From Hygrocybe punicea (Eukaryota; Basidiomycota; Agaricomycetes; Agaricales; Hygrophoraceae), in assembly GCA_963556145.1 (NCBI GenBank), contig OY744464.1:1426001-1490000 (forward strand): DNA of 64,000 bases, read 5' to 3'. The notes beneath the pieces were generated by a model. The model worked only from the letters and a program-made list of their open reading frames with translations, was not told the origin of the DNA and did no database searches. Shown piece after piece: positions 22,031-34,620 of this stretch; within the stretch, counting starts at the first letter, position 1; every line of letters starts with the position of its first letter. Both the position numbers and the translations under genes were made by a program.

Positions 22031-25000
22031 ATGAATCCGCACAACATCATCCGTGTCTGCATTGCATGTTTGACTTATCTATATTTCCTTGCAAATGCAA
22101 CATTATTTCCACAACTATGCCAAGACAAACTTATGTATATCTCTCCTGAACCAATTTCCTGTCCTGTGATATCGACCTTGACCCAAGAATTGGGTGTTTT
22201 TCAAAGAAAACTCATAGAACATGAGTTGGCCCCAGATCAGGGCGATGCAACAATATTGATGCAAATAAATGCAACACTATATGTAAAGATCATTGGAATA
22301 ACAAAAGAAACAAAAGATAACTTGACAGTCGATCCATTATTCGTTTGGACTACATTTAAAAATAGCGCCTTCAAAATGCGAATACGTTCTATTCAATATG
22401 CCAGAACATATTTCTTACCTCCTAAATATCTCTTTGCTTTGTATTGTCTTCTCAAACCTATCACTGTCCAATGTCATTGTAAAATGATCAAAGCATTGCT
22501 CATGCGATCGCTATTGAGACGACATGATTTCAAAACATATTTATTTCATTGTATTACTAGTTCTCTATCACATGCAACGTTGCTGTGGACCACACTATGT
22601 TTCATAATACGGCATAGCCGTTCAAACATAATTGTGTTCAATTTGAATTTATTCGGACACTTGTTTAAATCTTTATATATAAATTTCGTTCATAGATATG
22701 ACTACATTGGTGGTGGTAAACGAATACCAACATTCAAGTTTAGCTTTCTTCAATCTTTTATGCTACCGTCTAATAATATCAACCATGATTCTGACATATT
22801 ATTCGAATATGTGGGGCATATTGATGAACAAACAGCCAACACTTTATATGAAGATAGAAAAACATATGCATGTGTTAAAATGCCTTTACATGAACTTCTG
22901 CCAAATTTGACAGTGAAGGATATTGGTGAAATAACAACAATACATGGTATATATTTGTCAAAGACATTACAAAGATTACATGGACAAGATCTATCTGTGG
23001 CATTAATGAGGCATAATTGTTCAGCTTGTGATACTCATGTTTCTATTTTTCATGTGCATGATATTAAATCACATAAAGACCTGTGTAAACAGTGGTACAG
23101 AAGACAAAAAATGACAGAAACAAATGAGTGCGGCAAAGAAGAAACTCAGGCTCAAATGAAAGAAGAATTGGACAAGTCAGATGAGCAATTATTTCCTCCT
23201 CCTCCTCCATCTATTGAATTGAAGGAAACCATAATCAGCAACTGGTGCAGAGATACATCACCTGAATGTTTCCAAGAAAGTGGGTGTGCTGTATGTGGTC
23301 AATTGGTTGCATTGAAAAACATGTCTTTATTGTCAAAGACAAAGGTTAATCTGAAAATATTAACTAGAGACAATATGGGAATCACAAGATGTGAACAATA
23401 TCATTGTTCTGATCCAATAGAGGATATCAAAGGTCCAGTGCTAGATGACACATGTAAATGGATATGCAAACCATGTGTGCTCAGTCTGAATAAAGGCCAA
23501 ACTCCCAAATATGCTTTGGCGAATGGACTTTGGATGGGAAGAATTCCTGCACAACTTCAAAATCTAACATTTGCTGAACAACTTTTGATTGCCCGTGTTC
23601 GTCACAACAAATGTATTGTTCGTGTCTCCTCTGGGATGCATAAAATGAAAGCAAATGCCATCATGTTTCAAAACCCAACACCAAAGATATATCAACGGTT
23701 GCCTCCAACAATTAAAGAACTTGATGAAGTGCTAGCGTTTATTTTCACTGGTCCTGCCAGACCAACTCCAGAAGACATGGAGCGAACGCCTTTATTGGTT
23801 CGCCGAAGGCGAGTTTCTGCAGCTTTAGAATGGCTGAAATTGAATCACATGGATTACTATGATTTAGATATCTCCTATGAAAATCTAGCACAATATCCAG
23901 ATCATGGAATTCCTGTTGTGGTTGCATATCGACCAGCAGACACAAATAAGGAACCAGAAGCCACTAGTGCATTTGACAATGAAGTGGAAGATGGTGTGGA
24001 AGATGGGCCTTGTCCCTTTGTTGTTAGTGGAGTAACTGGCGAAAATCTAGATATTACAAGTCCAAAGGCATTAATAGCTAGAGCGACCAAGCACTTGATA
24101 GATGACCATGGTGGTGTTCTTGCCATAAGCCATGCTAGAAATCCAGAATCGTTCTTTAATAATCCTCAGTTATATCCTATGATGTTTCCCTGCCTATTTC
24201 CATATGGCTTGGGTGGTATTAGCAGCATAGACAATGATGTTTTAAGCATCAGTGATATGATGCACAAAAGACATCTCCTGATGTACCATGACAAAGGATT
24301 TCAAACCGATCCCTATTTTCCATTGATTGCATTCAATCAAGAACAAATCAAGGACAGTACAACCGGAGGATATTTGTTGACTAATAAACATAATTTCAAC
24401 GATATTGCAGATTGCCTGATGAATATCAATACAGCTGTTTTGGATGACCTCTCTAAGAGATTATCTAGAGGTGATAGAGTCAAACCAGATACATCGGAAG
24501 AGAAAGCATGCTATAAACTCATTTCTGATCTGGATCACGTAGCTGGTCAGGTCAAAGGTTCAATTACTAACAAGAAATACATGCGAAATGAGATTTGGTC
24601 TCTGATATCCTATATTGGTGCTCCAACTTGGTTTATCACTTTTGCACCTGCAGACATCAATCACCCACTATGCTTATATTATGCTGACAACAAAGAAAAG
24701 TTTTATCCTAAACTACGTCTACCCCAGGATTGTTACAAACTAATTGCAAACAATCCAGTTGCTGGAGCCCGCTTTTTTCACTTTACTACTGAAATGTTCA
24801 TCAAACATATATTAGGAATAAATGAATCTCATCCTGGCCTGTATGGAAACACATCAGGTTATTATGCAACGGTAGAGGAACAAGGACGTCTTACCTTGCA
24901 TCTTCATATGCTGTTGTGGATAAAGGGATGCCTTACACCTCAGGAAATACGTGACAAAATTATGGGTGAAAATTCTGACTTTCAGAAAAGATTAGTGTAA

Positions 25001-28000
25001 TATTTGGAAAGTTTGTGTGTAGGACAATTCATGACAGGTTCTAAAGATGAGGTATCACAGAAAATGGAACAGACAATGTCGAAACCTGAATATCAACCAC
25101 CAACATGTGTCATGCCAGATCCACCATCATATAATTGTTCCATGAATTGTCAATATCACAACAAAAGATCAACATGGTGGCAAAGGTTTCAAGATGTTGT
25201 AGATGATCTTTTATTGCGATTAAATGTACATAACAGGCATGATGGCAAAAAAAAGCCATACTGTCTTAATTCGAAAGGTGAATGTAAACGACGATTTCCC
25301 CGTGATATCTTTCAACAAACTTTTGTAGAACCTAACACTGGTGCTCTCAACCTCAAGCATGGTGAACCTTGGATGAACACGGTGACACCTGAAGTTACAT
25401 ATATGCTACGATGCAATTCTGATGTGACCAGCTTATTATCAGGTACTGCTATAAAGGCCATAGTTGCATACATAACAGATTATATTACAAAATTCTCCTT
25501 GAAGACCTATAGCATTTTTGAAGTGATAAAAAGTATTTTTGATAAGAATTCCGAAATGATTGGTGGCGACCTGAAAAGAAAAGACAAAGTCAGAAAGCTG
25601 TTTACACAAATAGTCAATTCACTCACCTCCAAAATGGAAATTGGTGCTCCAATGGCTTCATTATATGTCCTTGGAAATCCTGATCACTACACCAGTCATA
25701 AATTCGTGCCATTCTTTTGGAGATCTTATGTTAAAGAGGTTATCAGTGCATGGTCTGATGAAGAAATTCCTAATATATGTGAAGACCAAAATAATGCACA
25801 AAAGGTTGTTATTGGTAAGAATAATGGCGCATACATTGGACTTTCCAAAGTAAATAATTATATGTTCAGACCCGCCTTGTATGATAATGTATCACTGTAT
25901 GACTGGATACGTCTTGCCACTATGGAACCAAAGAAAAGACGCACCAAAACAAAGACCAAAAGGGCCAGAAAAGAACCAGTGCAAAACCAAATTTTTGACA
26001 ATCTAGGCTGTGATGATTTGTCTGACTCTTGCACTGAACCTACTAATGTTGACTATTCCAGTGATGACAACTTGTCTGATGTCGTTGATAATGATATACT
26101 CATGGAGATAGATGAAATTCCAAAACCTGATAGTTTGAATAGACATGCAGGCACAGAAATAGCTGATAAAACAAATGAAGTTGATCTTAATAAATTGACA
26201 AAATTTGAAAATGATTATACTTTACATCCCAATCATCCACAATATCTTACCCACCATGCCAAAATGAAAGGGAATGATCCTTTCATAGTTCCTAATTTTA
26301 TTCCAAACACTTTGCCAAGGGCTGACCGTGGTGATCGAGAAGATTATTGTTGTACAATGTTAACGTTTTTCAAGCCATGGAGAAGTGGCAAAGAACTCAA
26401 AAGTAAATTACAAACATGGGATAATGCTTTTATAGACCACGAGTTTTCTAAAAGAGAACTAGAGATCATGAAATACTTTGGTCTGCGGTATGAATGTTTG
26501 GATGCAAGAGATGATTTCTCTGCTAAACGTCAGAAGAATAATACTGCAAATATAAGGTATTCATGGGCGACCTCAAATGGTCTTGATGAACTGGATGACA
26601 TGCACAATGCTGAATTTGCATTTAATGGCGACGACTTCAACAACAATATTGATGAAGACAATAATGACACGGAAATACTCCTGAAACTTGGTCAAAAAGG
26701 ACAAAAGAGGAAAGATCAAATGCTGATAGCTGAAAGAACTTTGAAAAGGTCAGGGTGGCTCGATGATTGTATTGATGGTACCCCAGATATAGGACCGTTG
26801 ATACCTATAGAACCACCTGTAGTACAATCAGCAAAATTGTGGAGAACTGCAGTCCTTGCAAAGAAAAAGGAAATCATCGATGACAGAAATAAAAATTTAC
26901 CAACAAACACAGCAACCATAAATAAATTGGGAAATTTTCAATATAATGATGTCAAGATAGTGGATGCAGCATACATCAACCATATGTTTATTCCTGCAAA
27001 CAGAGCTGATCGTCATCTTATTGATGTAACTATCAATGATTACAAGTTGAACACTGACCAAAAGAGAGCATTTCATATCATTGCGAATCACTCTACCTTG
27101 ATTAACGGTTCTGATAAGCTACGCATGTATCTTGGTGGGATGGCAGGCACAGGGAAATCACAAGTCATCAAAGCATTGACTAGTTTTTTTGGTAAACACA
27201 ACGAAAATCATCGATTTGTGGTTCTTGCACCAACCGGTGGTGCTGCTGCCCTTGTAAATGGATCCACATATCACTCTATTCTTGGAATTAATCAGGGAGG
27301 ATCATCTCGTTCCCTTGCACAAGTACGTGCCAATCTTGATGGTGTGGATTACATTTTCATTGATGAGGTGTCAATGTTATCTTGCAGAGATATGTATAAA
27401 ATCAGTGCTCAGTGTGCAAAAGCACGTGGTGTTTATGATGAACCCTTTGGTGGCATTAATATGATATTTGCAGGAGATTTTGGCCAACTTCCACCAGCTA
27501 TGAGTGGTGCTCCTTTATACTCTGGAACCGTTGGTGTCCAAATCAATTCCAGTCAAACTATAGCAAATCAGGAAGCAGCTATAGGCAAAGCTCTTTGGCA
27601 TCAAATAACAACAGTTGTTATATTACGTGAAAATATGAGACAAACCAATCAGTCAGAAGAAGATGTCCAACTGAGGCTTGCTTTGGAAAACATGAGATAC
27701 AAAGCATGTACTCCCAAAGATATTGCATTTCTTCGTACACGTGTTGCAGGAAAAGGTCCAAATGATCCAAAATTAGCCCAAAAGAAATTCAGGAATGTGT
27801 CAGTTATAACTGCATTGAATGCACAAAAAGACAAAATCAATGAACTTGGTATTCAACGTTTTGCTGCTGAAAATAGGAGACCATTAACATCATTCTATTC
27901 CATAGACAGATGGAATGATCCTACTAGTTCCAATAGCAAAAGAAAATCTCATCACATGTCAACAATTTTGGATCCTATTCGACACACAAAGATATTGGAA

Positions 28001-29776
28001 CCTTCACTCCAAAAGCTACTTTGGAGCCAACCACATGCATCATTCTCTGATCATATACCAGGAAGATTGGACTTATGTGTAGGCATGCCAGTGATGCTGA
28101 GGAACAATGATGCAACAGAGTGCTGCATTACCAAAGGAGCAGAGGGCATAGTTGTGGGTTGGTAGAGTGCAATAGGTCCTGAGCAACAAACTGTACTGGA
28201 CACTTTATTTGTCAGATTATTGAATCCTCCAAAAAAAATTAACATAGAAGGACTTCCTGAAAATGTTGTGCCGATTACAAAACATGTCACTTCCACCATG
28301 TGCTCATTACCCAATGATGATGTGATATCTTTGTCAAGAGAACAAGTGTTGGTACTACCTAATTTTGCAATGACTGATTATGCATGTCAAGGACGTACTC
28401 GTCCTAACAATGTAGTTGACCTCAGTAGTTGTAGAAACCACCAATCCTATTATACTTGCTTATCAAGAAGTGCTTCTGCAGCAGGAACTATCATCATGCA
28501 AGGCTTTGATCCTAAAGTAATTACTGGGGGTGCTTCTGGATATCTCAGGCAGGAATTCAGAGAATTAGAACTGCTTGATGAGATTACCAAACTGAAATAT
28601 CAAGGACTCTTACCAGACCATGTCAAAGGAGATCAGCGAAATTCTATCATTGATCAATTTAGAAAATGGAAAGGAAAGTCATATATTCCAAAAAACATTC
28701 ATCATGCTATCGCATGGAAAGCCACGGAGCAACTAAATCAATACACAACACAGCCCTCTCCATGGCAATTAATTAAACATATGAACAAAAATCAAAAGGC
28801 AGATTTCAGAAACCTCAACTTTGTTCCTGCAAAAGGAACTGTTCCAATCACTGTCACTCATAAAAATTCGACGGCCAATGTATTGCAAAATAAAAAATGA
28901 AAATTACAACAAGTTGTAAGTTCATCTTCCATAGTGAAAAAAAGACGAAAAACAAGTACTATTGAATTAAATGAACCAAAAGGGTTTATATGGGATGCGG
29001 AAGATTGGAGCTGTGCTTATGATTCACTCTTTACAATATTACTAGCAATATGGAATGAAGATCCATCAAGTTGGAAAAAAAGATTCAATAGCATCAATGA
29101 AATATTAAAGATTTTGAGCTTAGGATTCAAACGATCCAAGAATCACACAACAGATTTAGAAACAGTTAGAAATACAATCAGACATTTATTGCATCAAGAT
29201 AAACCCGAAATATTTCCTTATGGTCAAGTTGGCATTGCCATAAGTGATTTGGCCCATTATATAATGAAAGCAAATGAACCAATGACTTCAACTTGTCTTA
29301 AATGTATCAATTGTGAAAACATAACCATTCTGGAAAATGATAGATGTGACGCCATCTTTCATTGTTCATATTCATTTTCTGGAACAATCTCAACATGTCT
29401 TGCTCAAATCATAGTTAATAGACAACGGCACAAATGTCAATTGTGTTGGGGAGAGATTACTAAATTTATTGCATTTAACAAAATTCCACCTCTAATCATG
29501 TTTACAGTTGACTCTATTGAGAATTTAATAATTAGTCAAGTTATAAACTTGTCAATTGATGACATATCCACTGCTTACACATTGAGAGGAATTGTGTACT
29601 TTGGTGATGCACATTTTACTGCCCGCATATTCATCAACAGTATGGTATGGTTTCATGATGGTATATCAACCAGATCAATTTGTATTAATGAAGGTGATAT
29701 AGATGACTTTTCAAATATTAATTTATTGTCATGTAATGGTAATAATGCTGTACTGTTTATATATGCTCAATCTTAA
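22031..29776 (+). pseudogene. Helitron RepHel protein with C-terminal USP-like protease domain, three stops
   Basis: One frame of 2,582 codons is interrupted only at 24998 (TAA), 28163 (TAG) and 28898 (TGA); CAA, CAG and CGA would restore it. From the N-terminus: a Cys/His region (CSACDTHVSIFHVHD at about residue 332; CAVCGQ and CKWICKPC further on), the Helitron Rep domain with the HUH motif in LTLHLHMLLW and the paired tyrosines in AYITDYITK, then a Pif1-type helicase with Walker A GMAGTGKSQ, Walker B FIDEVSML, FAGDFGQLPP and late motifs TDYACQGRT and YTCLSRS. The last 280 residues contain DWSCAYDSL, two CxxC pairs (CLKCINC, CQLC) and GDAHFTARIF followed by VWFHDG, the arrangement of a ubiquitin-specific protease with Cys and His boxes. 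The protein would nick, unwind and transpose DNA by rolling circle. Confidence 0.88.
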
Positions 29777-29813
29777 TATGTGTTCTCTTGCTAAAAGAAG
29801 GGACGAGTAACAT

Positions 29814-29845
29814 GCCATGCAAAGCAATGGCCCACACCCCACTAG
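29814..29845 (+). other. Helitron 3' terminal hairpin and CTAG end
   Basis: Stem GCCATGC with GCAATGGC (one bulged A, loop AAA), then a 10-base spacer and CTAG. The next base is T. This hairpin acts as the transposition terminator in Helitrons. Confidence 0.82.
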
Positions 29846-30245
29846 TTGGTCTCGAGTCATGACTCTTCATTCATCACTGTCGATCTCATCCGCCCAAGTC
29901 ATCGAGGTGACGCATCTTCGATCACGGCCATTGTTTTTGTTATCTGTGAATATCGGTATCCGCCCCATTTCTCGGAAACAATAGGTAGAGGGACACTATT
30001 CACTACAAACAGCAAGGATGACCTGTGGTTTTTTTCAGTTCGCGATGTTTGATCAATGCCACGACCTACCCGCGCTCTCGGATGATGTACAGGAAGGATT
30101 CGAGGTAAGCGTGAATGGTCAATCTGCCGACCAACCAATACATTAATAATGTGCAGGACGTCCCCGCGCTCTTGAATGATGTGCCTCCCGGATTCGCGGT
30201 AAGCGTGAACATTCAATCTCTCGACCAACTGACATATCAATTCAG
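29846..30245. repeat. Inverted repeat, left arm (partner 35775-36178)
   Basis: Starting TTGGTCTCGAGTCATGACTC, the sequence matches the reverse complement of 35775-36178 with few differences, including the ATG and first exons of a Tnp2-type gene. The arm starts at the base after the Helitron CTAG end, and its partner ends at the base before the duplicated segment at 36179. Confidence 0.85.
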
Positions 30246-30539
30246 GATAACACAGACATCCCTGCGCTCTTGAACAACGTGCAGGACATATTCGAGGTAA
30301 GCGTGACGATGAATATATCGACCAACTGACACCCTTACAATATGCAGGATAACAGTGGAGGCTCCGTTGTCCTGTTCCTGACAAGTGGCGTTCGGTGTGC
30401 CGCAAACGTTTCACGACATAGTTACAACCATGAGGACCTGTACCTTGTCGGTGTCGTTCCTGGACCAGATGATTCTTTGCGTGATGAAATAGATCATTTC
30501 CTCGCAACCCTCGTGGTGCTTGCAAAATGCTTAGAGTAG
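30045..30539 (+). pseudogene. Tnp2/CACTA transposase relic (N-terminal part)
   Basis: Exons starting MFDQCHDLPALSD at 30045 and ending at donors 30105, 30199 and 30297 join in phase 0. Three consecutive mini-exons are similar to each other (ALSDDVQEGFE; DVPALLNDVPPGFA; DIPALLNNVQDIFE), so an exon-intron unit of 94-98 bp has been duplicated. The last part (30342-30539) ends with LYLVGVVPGPDDS then EIDHFLATLVV, which matches the IIPGP...INHYL region of fungal Tnp2-like CACTA transposases. The rest of the transposase is missing. Confidence 0.6.
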
Positions 30540-30766
30540 ACCTCGGAAGATCGGTGATCAAGCGGACCTCCACTTACTTTTGTTTGATGTTTGATATTCA
30601 AAATGTATCGTGTTTGACATTCTAATGATAACCTCTCCTCAGGCAACACCAACAATCCATCCTAACGCAACATTGACAATCCCTTGGGCAACCTTTCAAC
30701 AACGCCAAGCTCTGTCAACGTTATGCCCAGTTTGGGTGTGGGAATAACTGGATTGAAACTTCATCA

Positions 30767-30966
30767 TGATGTTATATGGAAATTGGCGGGTGGGCAGTAC
30801 AATCAGATTGACATGAGAGTATCTGAATGACATGAGAATGATCTACCAGTGAGTACTTATCAACTCACGATGTTATACGGAATTGACAGGTGGGCAGTAC
30901 AATCAGATTGACATGGGAGTATCTGAATGACATGAGAATGATCTACCGGTGAGTATTTATCAACTA
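30767..30966. repeat. Direct tandem duplication of about 105 bp, two copies
   Basis: Two adjacent copies share the block GGTGGGCAGTACAATCAGAT and the following 60 bases with a few substitutions. The second copy ends directly at the start of the Harbinger transposase gene, so it may hold its 5' leader or promoter. Confidence 0.85.
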
Positions 30967-32375
30967 ATGGCTGCTTATCAGCCGCTTATTAGCTTTTCTC
31001 CTCCCTCAATGCCGGGCTCAAGTGAAAATACCGACAGTGACGAAAGCTCGAGTAGTAGTCAGGGATATAGATTTGCGAGTATTCCTGAGCACATCCAACG
31101 GCGACAACAACAACTTCAAGATCTGGCTGTTATTGTGGCTTCGATGATCAATGTCGTCGTCGAGCAATATGTCTCCCCACATTACGACAAAATCCCGTAT
31201 CATACGTTGATACTCAAAGGTGAAGCTTGGGTTGTAGAGTTGCTCACTGGCCATCCACTTCGCATTCGATGTGAATTGGGTGTCTGGAAGCATGTGTTCA
31301 TTCGCCTTGCTCAATCTCTGCGACACCACGGCTACAATGACTCCACAGATGTCAAACTCGAAGAGCAACTCGCCATCTTCTTGTACACCTGTGTTACGGG
31401 TTTATCTTCTCCCCATGTGGGTGAAAGATTCCAGCGAACACCCTCGACCATTGCGATGTTTGTTTGTTTTTTGCAATGCAAGTGATGTATCTGATACCCA
31501 AAATTCAGGTACTTCAAGTCGATGCTGCTTTATTTCTCCTCCCCTCCATTCTATACCGAGTACGTTCGACTACCATTATCGGATGATCCCACTCCGCCAA
31601 CCATCGCCAATGATCCTAAATATTTCCCCTTCTTTATGGGTGCGCTTGGTGCAATTGACGGCACCCACATCCATTGTTCCCCTTCCGCGTCTGAACGAGA
31701 GGCAATGCGAGATAGCATGGGTAGGTTGACACAAAACTGCCTTGCAGCATGTTCATTCGACCTTCAATTCCTGTACATTCTGAGTGGCTGGGAGGGATCT
31801 ACAACAGATGCTGCCATGTGGAATGATGCGCGTGTCGATTTTTGTATACCTCCCGGCCGATATTACCTTGCGGATGGAGGATTTGCGTCGTGTGACCATC
31901 TTCTCATGCCTTTTCGAGGAGTCCGCTACCATCTCAAAGAGAACGAGCGTGCAGGCCTTCGGTACATTGATTCTTTACACTCTCACTCAAAACTCACTTT
32001 GTTTGTAGACCTGCCAATATGGAGGAACTATTTAATTTTCAACTTGCTAAAGCACGCAATGTCATTGAGCGGTTGTTTGGGATCTTAAAAAGGCGATTCA
32101 GAATCCTCATTCTACCACTGGGATATGACATGGATGTGCAAGAGCGAATTCCTCCAGCAATGGAAGCCCTACACAACTTCATCCGTCAACATGATCCTGA
32201 GGAGATCGAGGCGTTTGAACCGCTGGAAGATTTCGACATCGAGATGACTGAGGAGTTGTGCCCAGGCTATGTGGGACATGCAGAGAGTGCCCGAGTGGCT
32301 GAGCGGCGTCTTTTGATCGCAGCAGCTATGTGGGACCAATATCAGGGATATCTTGCCGTACATCCTGTCAACTAA
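30967..32375 (+). CDS. PIF/Harbinger transposase (DDE_Tnp_4 type)
   Basis: Three exons: 30967 to about 31457, about 31507-31961, and about 32009-32375. The joined protein has an N-terminal Ser-rich tail, a helical domain, then a DDE nuclease core with all three acidic residues in place: D in GAIDGTHIHC, D in YYLADGGF and E in NVIERLFGILKRRF. The motif GWEGSTTDAAMWNDA between them is typical. Length and motif order match an intact Harbinger transposase, which cuts at the element's terminal repeats together with a Myb-like partner. Both intron junctions keep the frame (LR/PANMEE at the second). ATG at 30949 is an in-frame alternative start. The element's own TIRs were not found, so mobility is uncertain. 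Confidence 0.85.
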
Positions 32376-32617
32376 CTTGTATGTCTACAGTATTGTCTAC
32401 GGTCTGCTATGTCTCCTCCTTGCTTGCATGTATAATATTCTCTCGTTGCCTGTGTACAGTACTGTATGCTTGTAAGTCGTTCCCGATGACAGTAGTTTCT
32501 TTGCCATTTTGTACAGTCGCCACGTCAAATGTTGAATTTGTAATGTTTGAAACATTGTTCATGAGCATGAGTACATTTCAAAAGTACAACAAAAAATACA
32601 AGTAAATAGGACACAGA

Positions 32618-33934
32618 CTACGTAATCTCAGGAAAAGACGACTCCGGGAACCCTGCTTGCACCATCTTTCTCTTCAACCATGCCCGCCAAAATGCATCCT
32701 CCTCCTCCATCAACATATATGCATCAGCCTCGCGTGCATGTCCAAGGATGTCGAGGAGTGCCGCCAACATATCATGGCCCAGCCATTTTTCCTGCGCTAG
32801 GGCACGGGTCCTCACAACACGGATGCGTGAGTCCTTGTTATTCTGTAATGCAGCTTGAGTGTGGAGATCGTTTTGAAGCATGTTGGCCTGGAAGTTGGTA
32901 TTGAACATGTCCAAAGTAGATGAAAATTCGAGCAACACATTTGGTTTGGACTGGCGAGATCTGGAAGATCGCAGAGAGGATGTCGAATTTGGGGTGCCGA
33001 GAGCCGAATATTTGCGTTTACCGAGAGAGGATGATGATACTGATGCTGGTGTTGAAGAGGAAAATGGGGGAACTGTGGCGATATCATTGTAATCGGCATC
33101 AAGACGAGGCTCTATGAGGTTATGAGGGACTGAGCCGGCATTGACATGTTGGGTGCCAGTATGGAAATCCTGAAAAGAAAAGGATGTAGATGGGGAAGAT
33201 TCATTAAGTGTCCGAGCAGGAGGTGTCAGAAGTGTGGCAGTGGAATCTGGGATACGATTGAGGAGATCCTGAAAAGAGTTGGTGGCAGGATTAAGTGGAG
33301 GAACATTGTTGACCATTTGAACAGAGGAGAGTGGCGGTGGCACCATCGGCCTGGTTTCACTGGAACTGCTGGTGACCATTCCAGTTGGCCGGTTTCCTGA
33401 TTGTGTACCACGGAATACGTGGGTACCCCGGTCCCGGACGTTTGTTGGCATGAGTTGCAACATGTCATTCCAATGTAACCAGCCTTTGTTGCGGAAGGTG
33501 GCGGCACCACGGTGTTTCTATATTCAAATTGGAGAAAGTAATGGAAACAAATTTAAGAAATACCTTCATGTAATCCTTCCATACTGCCTGCTCCGCGAGC
33601 CCAATGTTGGCACCCCGATCTGCATCCCAGCTGAAACCAGATTGATTTGAGAGATGTTGAACAACATGAAACGTCTCCTTGAGCTGCATGACCCATTTGA
33701 GTTCATTGGAATACATGAATTATATAGGATAGGCCAATGCACCCTGACCCACTTAGCCCTGCATGAAGCAACTGTCTTCTCAACACCCGTGTAAGGTCTC
33801 TTCGCCATCTCAGCAGCAGCCGCATCCCAAATTGATTGATGGAAGTTGACGCCATGTCCAGCTTCTGCCTTGTGCTCTAGGAGGAACAACAGAAGCGCCT
33901 TCTCATCTTCTTTGGTCCAGACTGCGTGATCCAT
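32618..33934 (-). CDS. Myb/SANT-like partner protein of the Harbinger element
   Basis: Convergent with the transposase gene, 242 bp from its stop. The first exon (33934 to about 33740) reads MDHAVWTKEDEKALLLFLLE, then QSIWDAAAAEMAKR and a short basic end, a Myb/SANT helix-turn-helix that pairs with Harbinger transposases and delivers them to DNA. After two introns the last exon (33463-32618) is a long Ser/Thr/Pro linker with KRKY, then a C-terminal helical block around ALLDILGHAREADAYMLM. No stop was seen in the joined reading. The middle exon boundaries (33716-33515) are uncertain. Confidence 0.75.
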
Positions 33935-34366
33935 GCGATGGTATGTAGAACGAAAGCGGGCCTATTTCCTTCGTCGAACTGACATAGACAACGGCACTCC
34001 GACTGACTATCCCAGCAATCATACTCAGTGTATACGACCGTTAAGTATGTATTACATAATATGCTAAGCTTGTCTTACCACTGTCACGTGTGACCTTCAG
34101 ATTTGAATGTTTGGTTGTGTTACATTTGTTTGTCCTTAGGGAAAGTCACCATTGATAATAAAGGAACAATGATTAACGATTAACACCAGATTATTGTTAT
34201 TATTTGATATTATTGCGAAATAGAATGATTCATATGAAAATAGCAATAATTGACATTCAAACTTTGTTACATGGCTATTGGCTTCTTGACGGCTCACTAC
34301 GCATCTGTGGCTTCTCTGGCGGCTCATAACCTTACAATTCATCACGCAAGCTCAGTAAAAAATGGA
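33935..34366. other. Spacer between Harbinger partner gene and Tnp2 relic
   Basis: AT-rich sequence with palindromic AATAATATCAAATAATAA-like words near 34190-34215. No gene or repeat boundary recognised; one Harbinger end may lie here. Confidence 0.5.
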
Positions 34367-34620
34367 TCAGGGATTAGAGGCTTCAACGATGAGTTGCCAG
34401 TAGGGGAAAAATGCCTGCTGAATTGAATGGCGCTCCATCAGGGCTTCAAAGCATTGATGCTCGTCCACGAATATCCAACTGTCATCTGCTTCTAAACAAG
34501 ATAGAAATGAGGTAGTACACACAAGATGTCGATGGAACAAAAGGTTCAAATTGCACAGGACTTGGCTTCAAAATGTGACTCGTAAATTATAATGATGAGC
34601 ACATGGGACAATGACTATGA

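Larger units (their letters stand above)
21600..29845 (+). mobile_element. Helitron rolling-circle transposon (5' end approximate)
   Basis: The 3' terminus is well defined: a hairpin at 29814-29831 (GCCATGC, loop, GCAATGGC), ten bases, then CTAG at 29842-29845 followed by T, which is the Helitron end structure and A/T target rule. The element carries one long frame with Rep, helicase and protease-like domains. The left end lies between the preceding gene and 22031. Confidence 0.85.

Noticed and set aside
22031..22960. Membrane protein at the start of the Helitron frame (hydrophobic N-terminal residues)
   Set aside because: The stretch is in the same open frame as the Rep domain and AT-rich DNA readily gives hydrophobic codons; there is no signal of a separate gene.
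29839..29850. CACTA-type terminus (CCCACTAGTTGG) for the Tnp2 relic
   Set aside because: The other arm does not have CACTA at the matching position (it reads TAGATTGG on the same strand). The CTAG belongs to the Helitron end with its hairpin.
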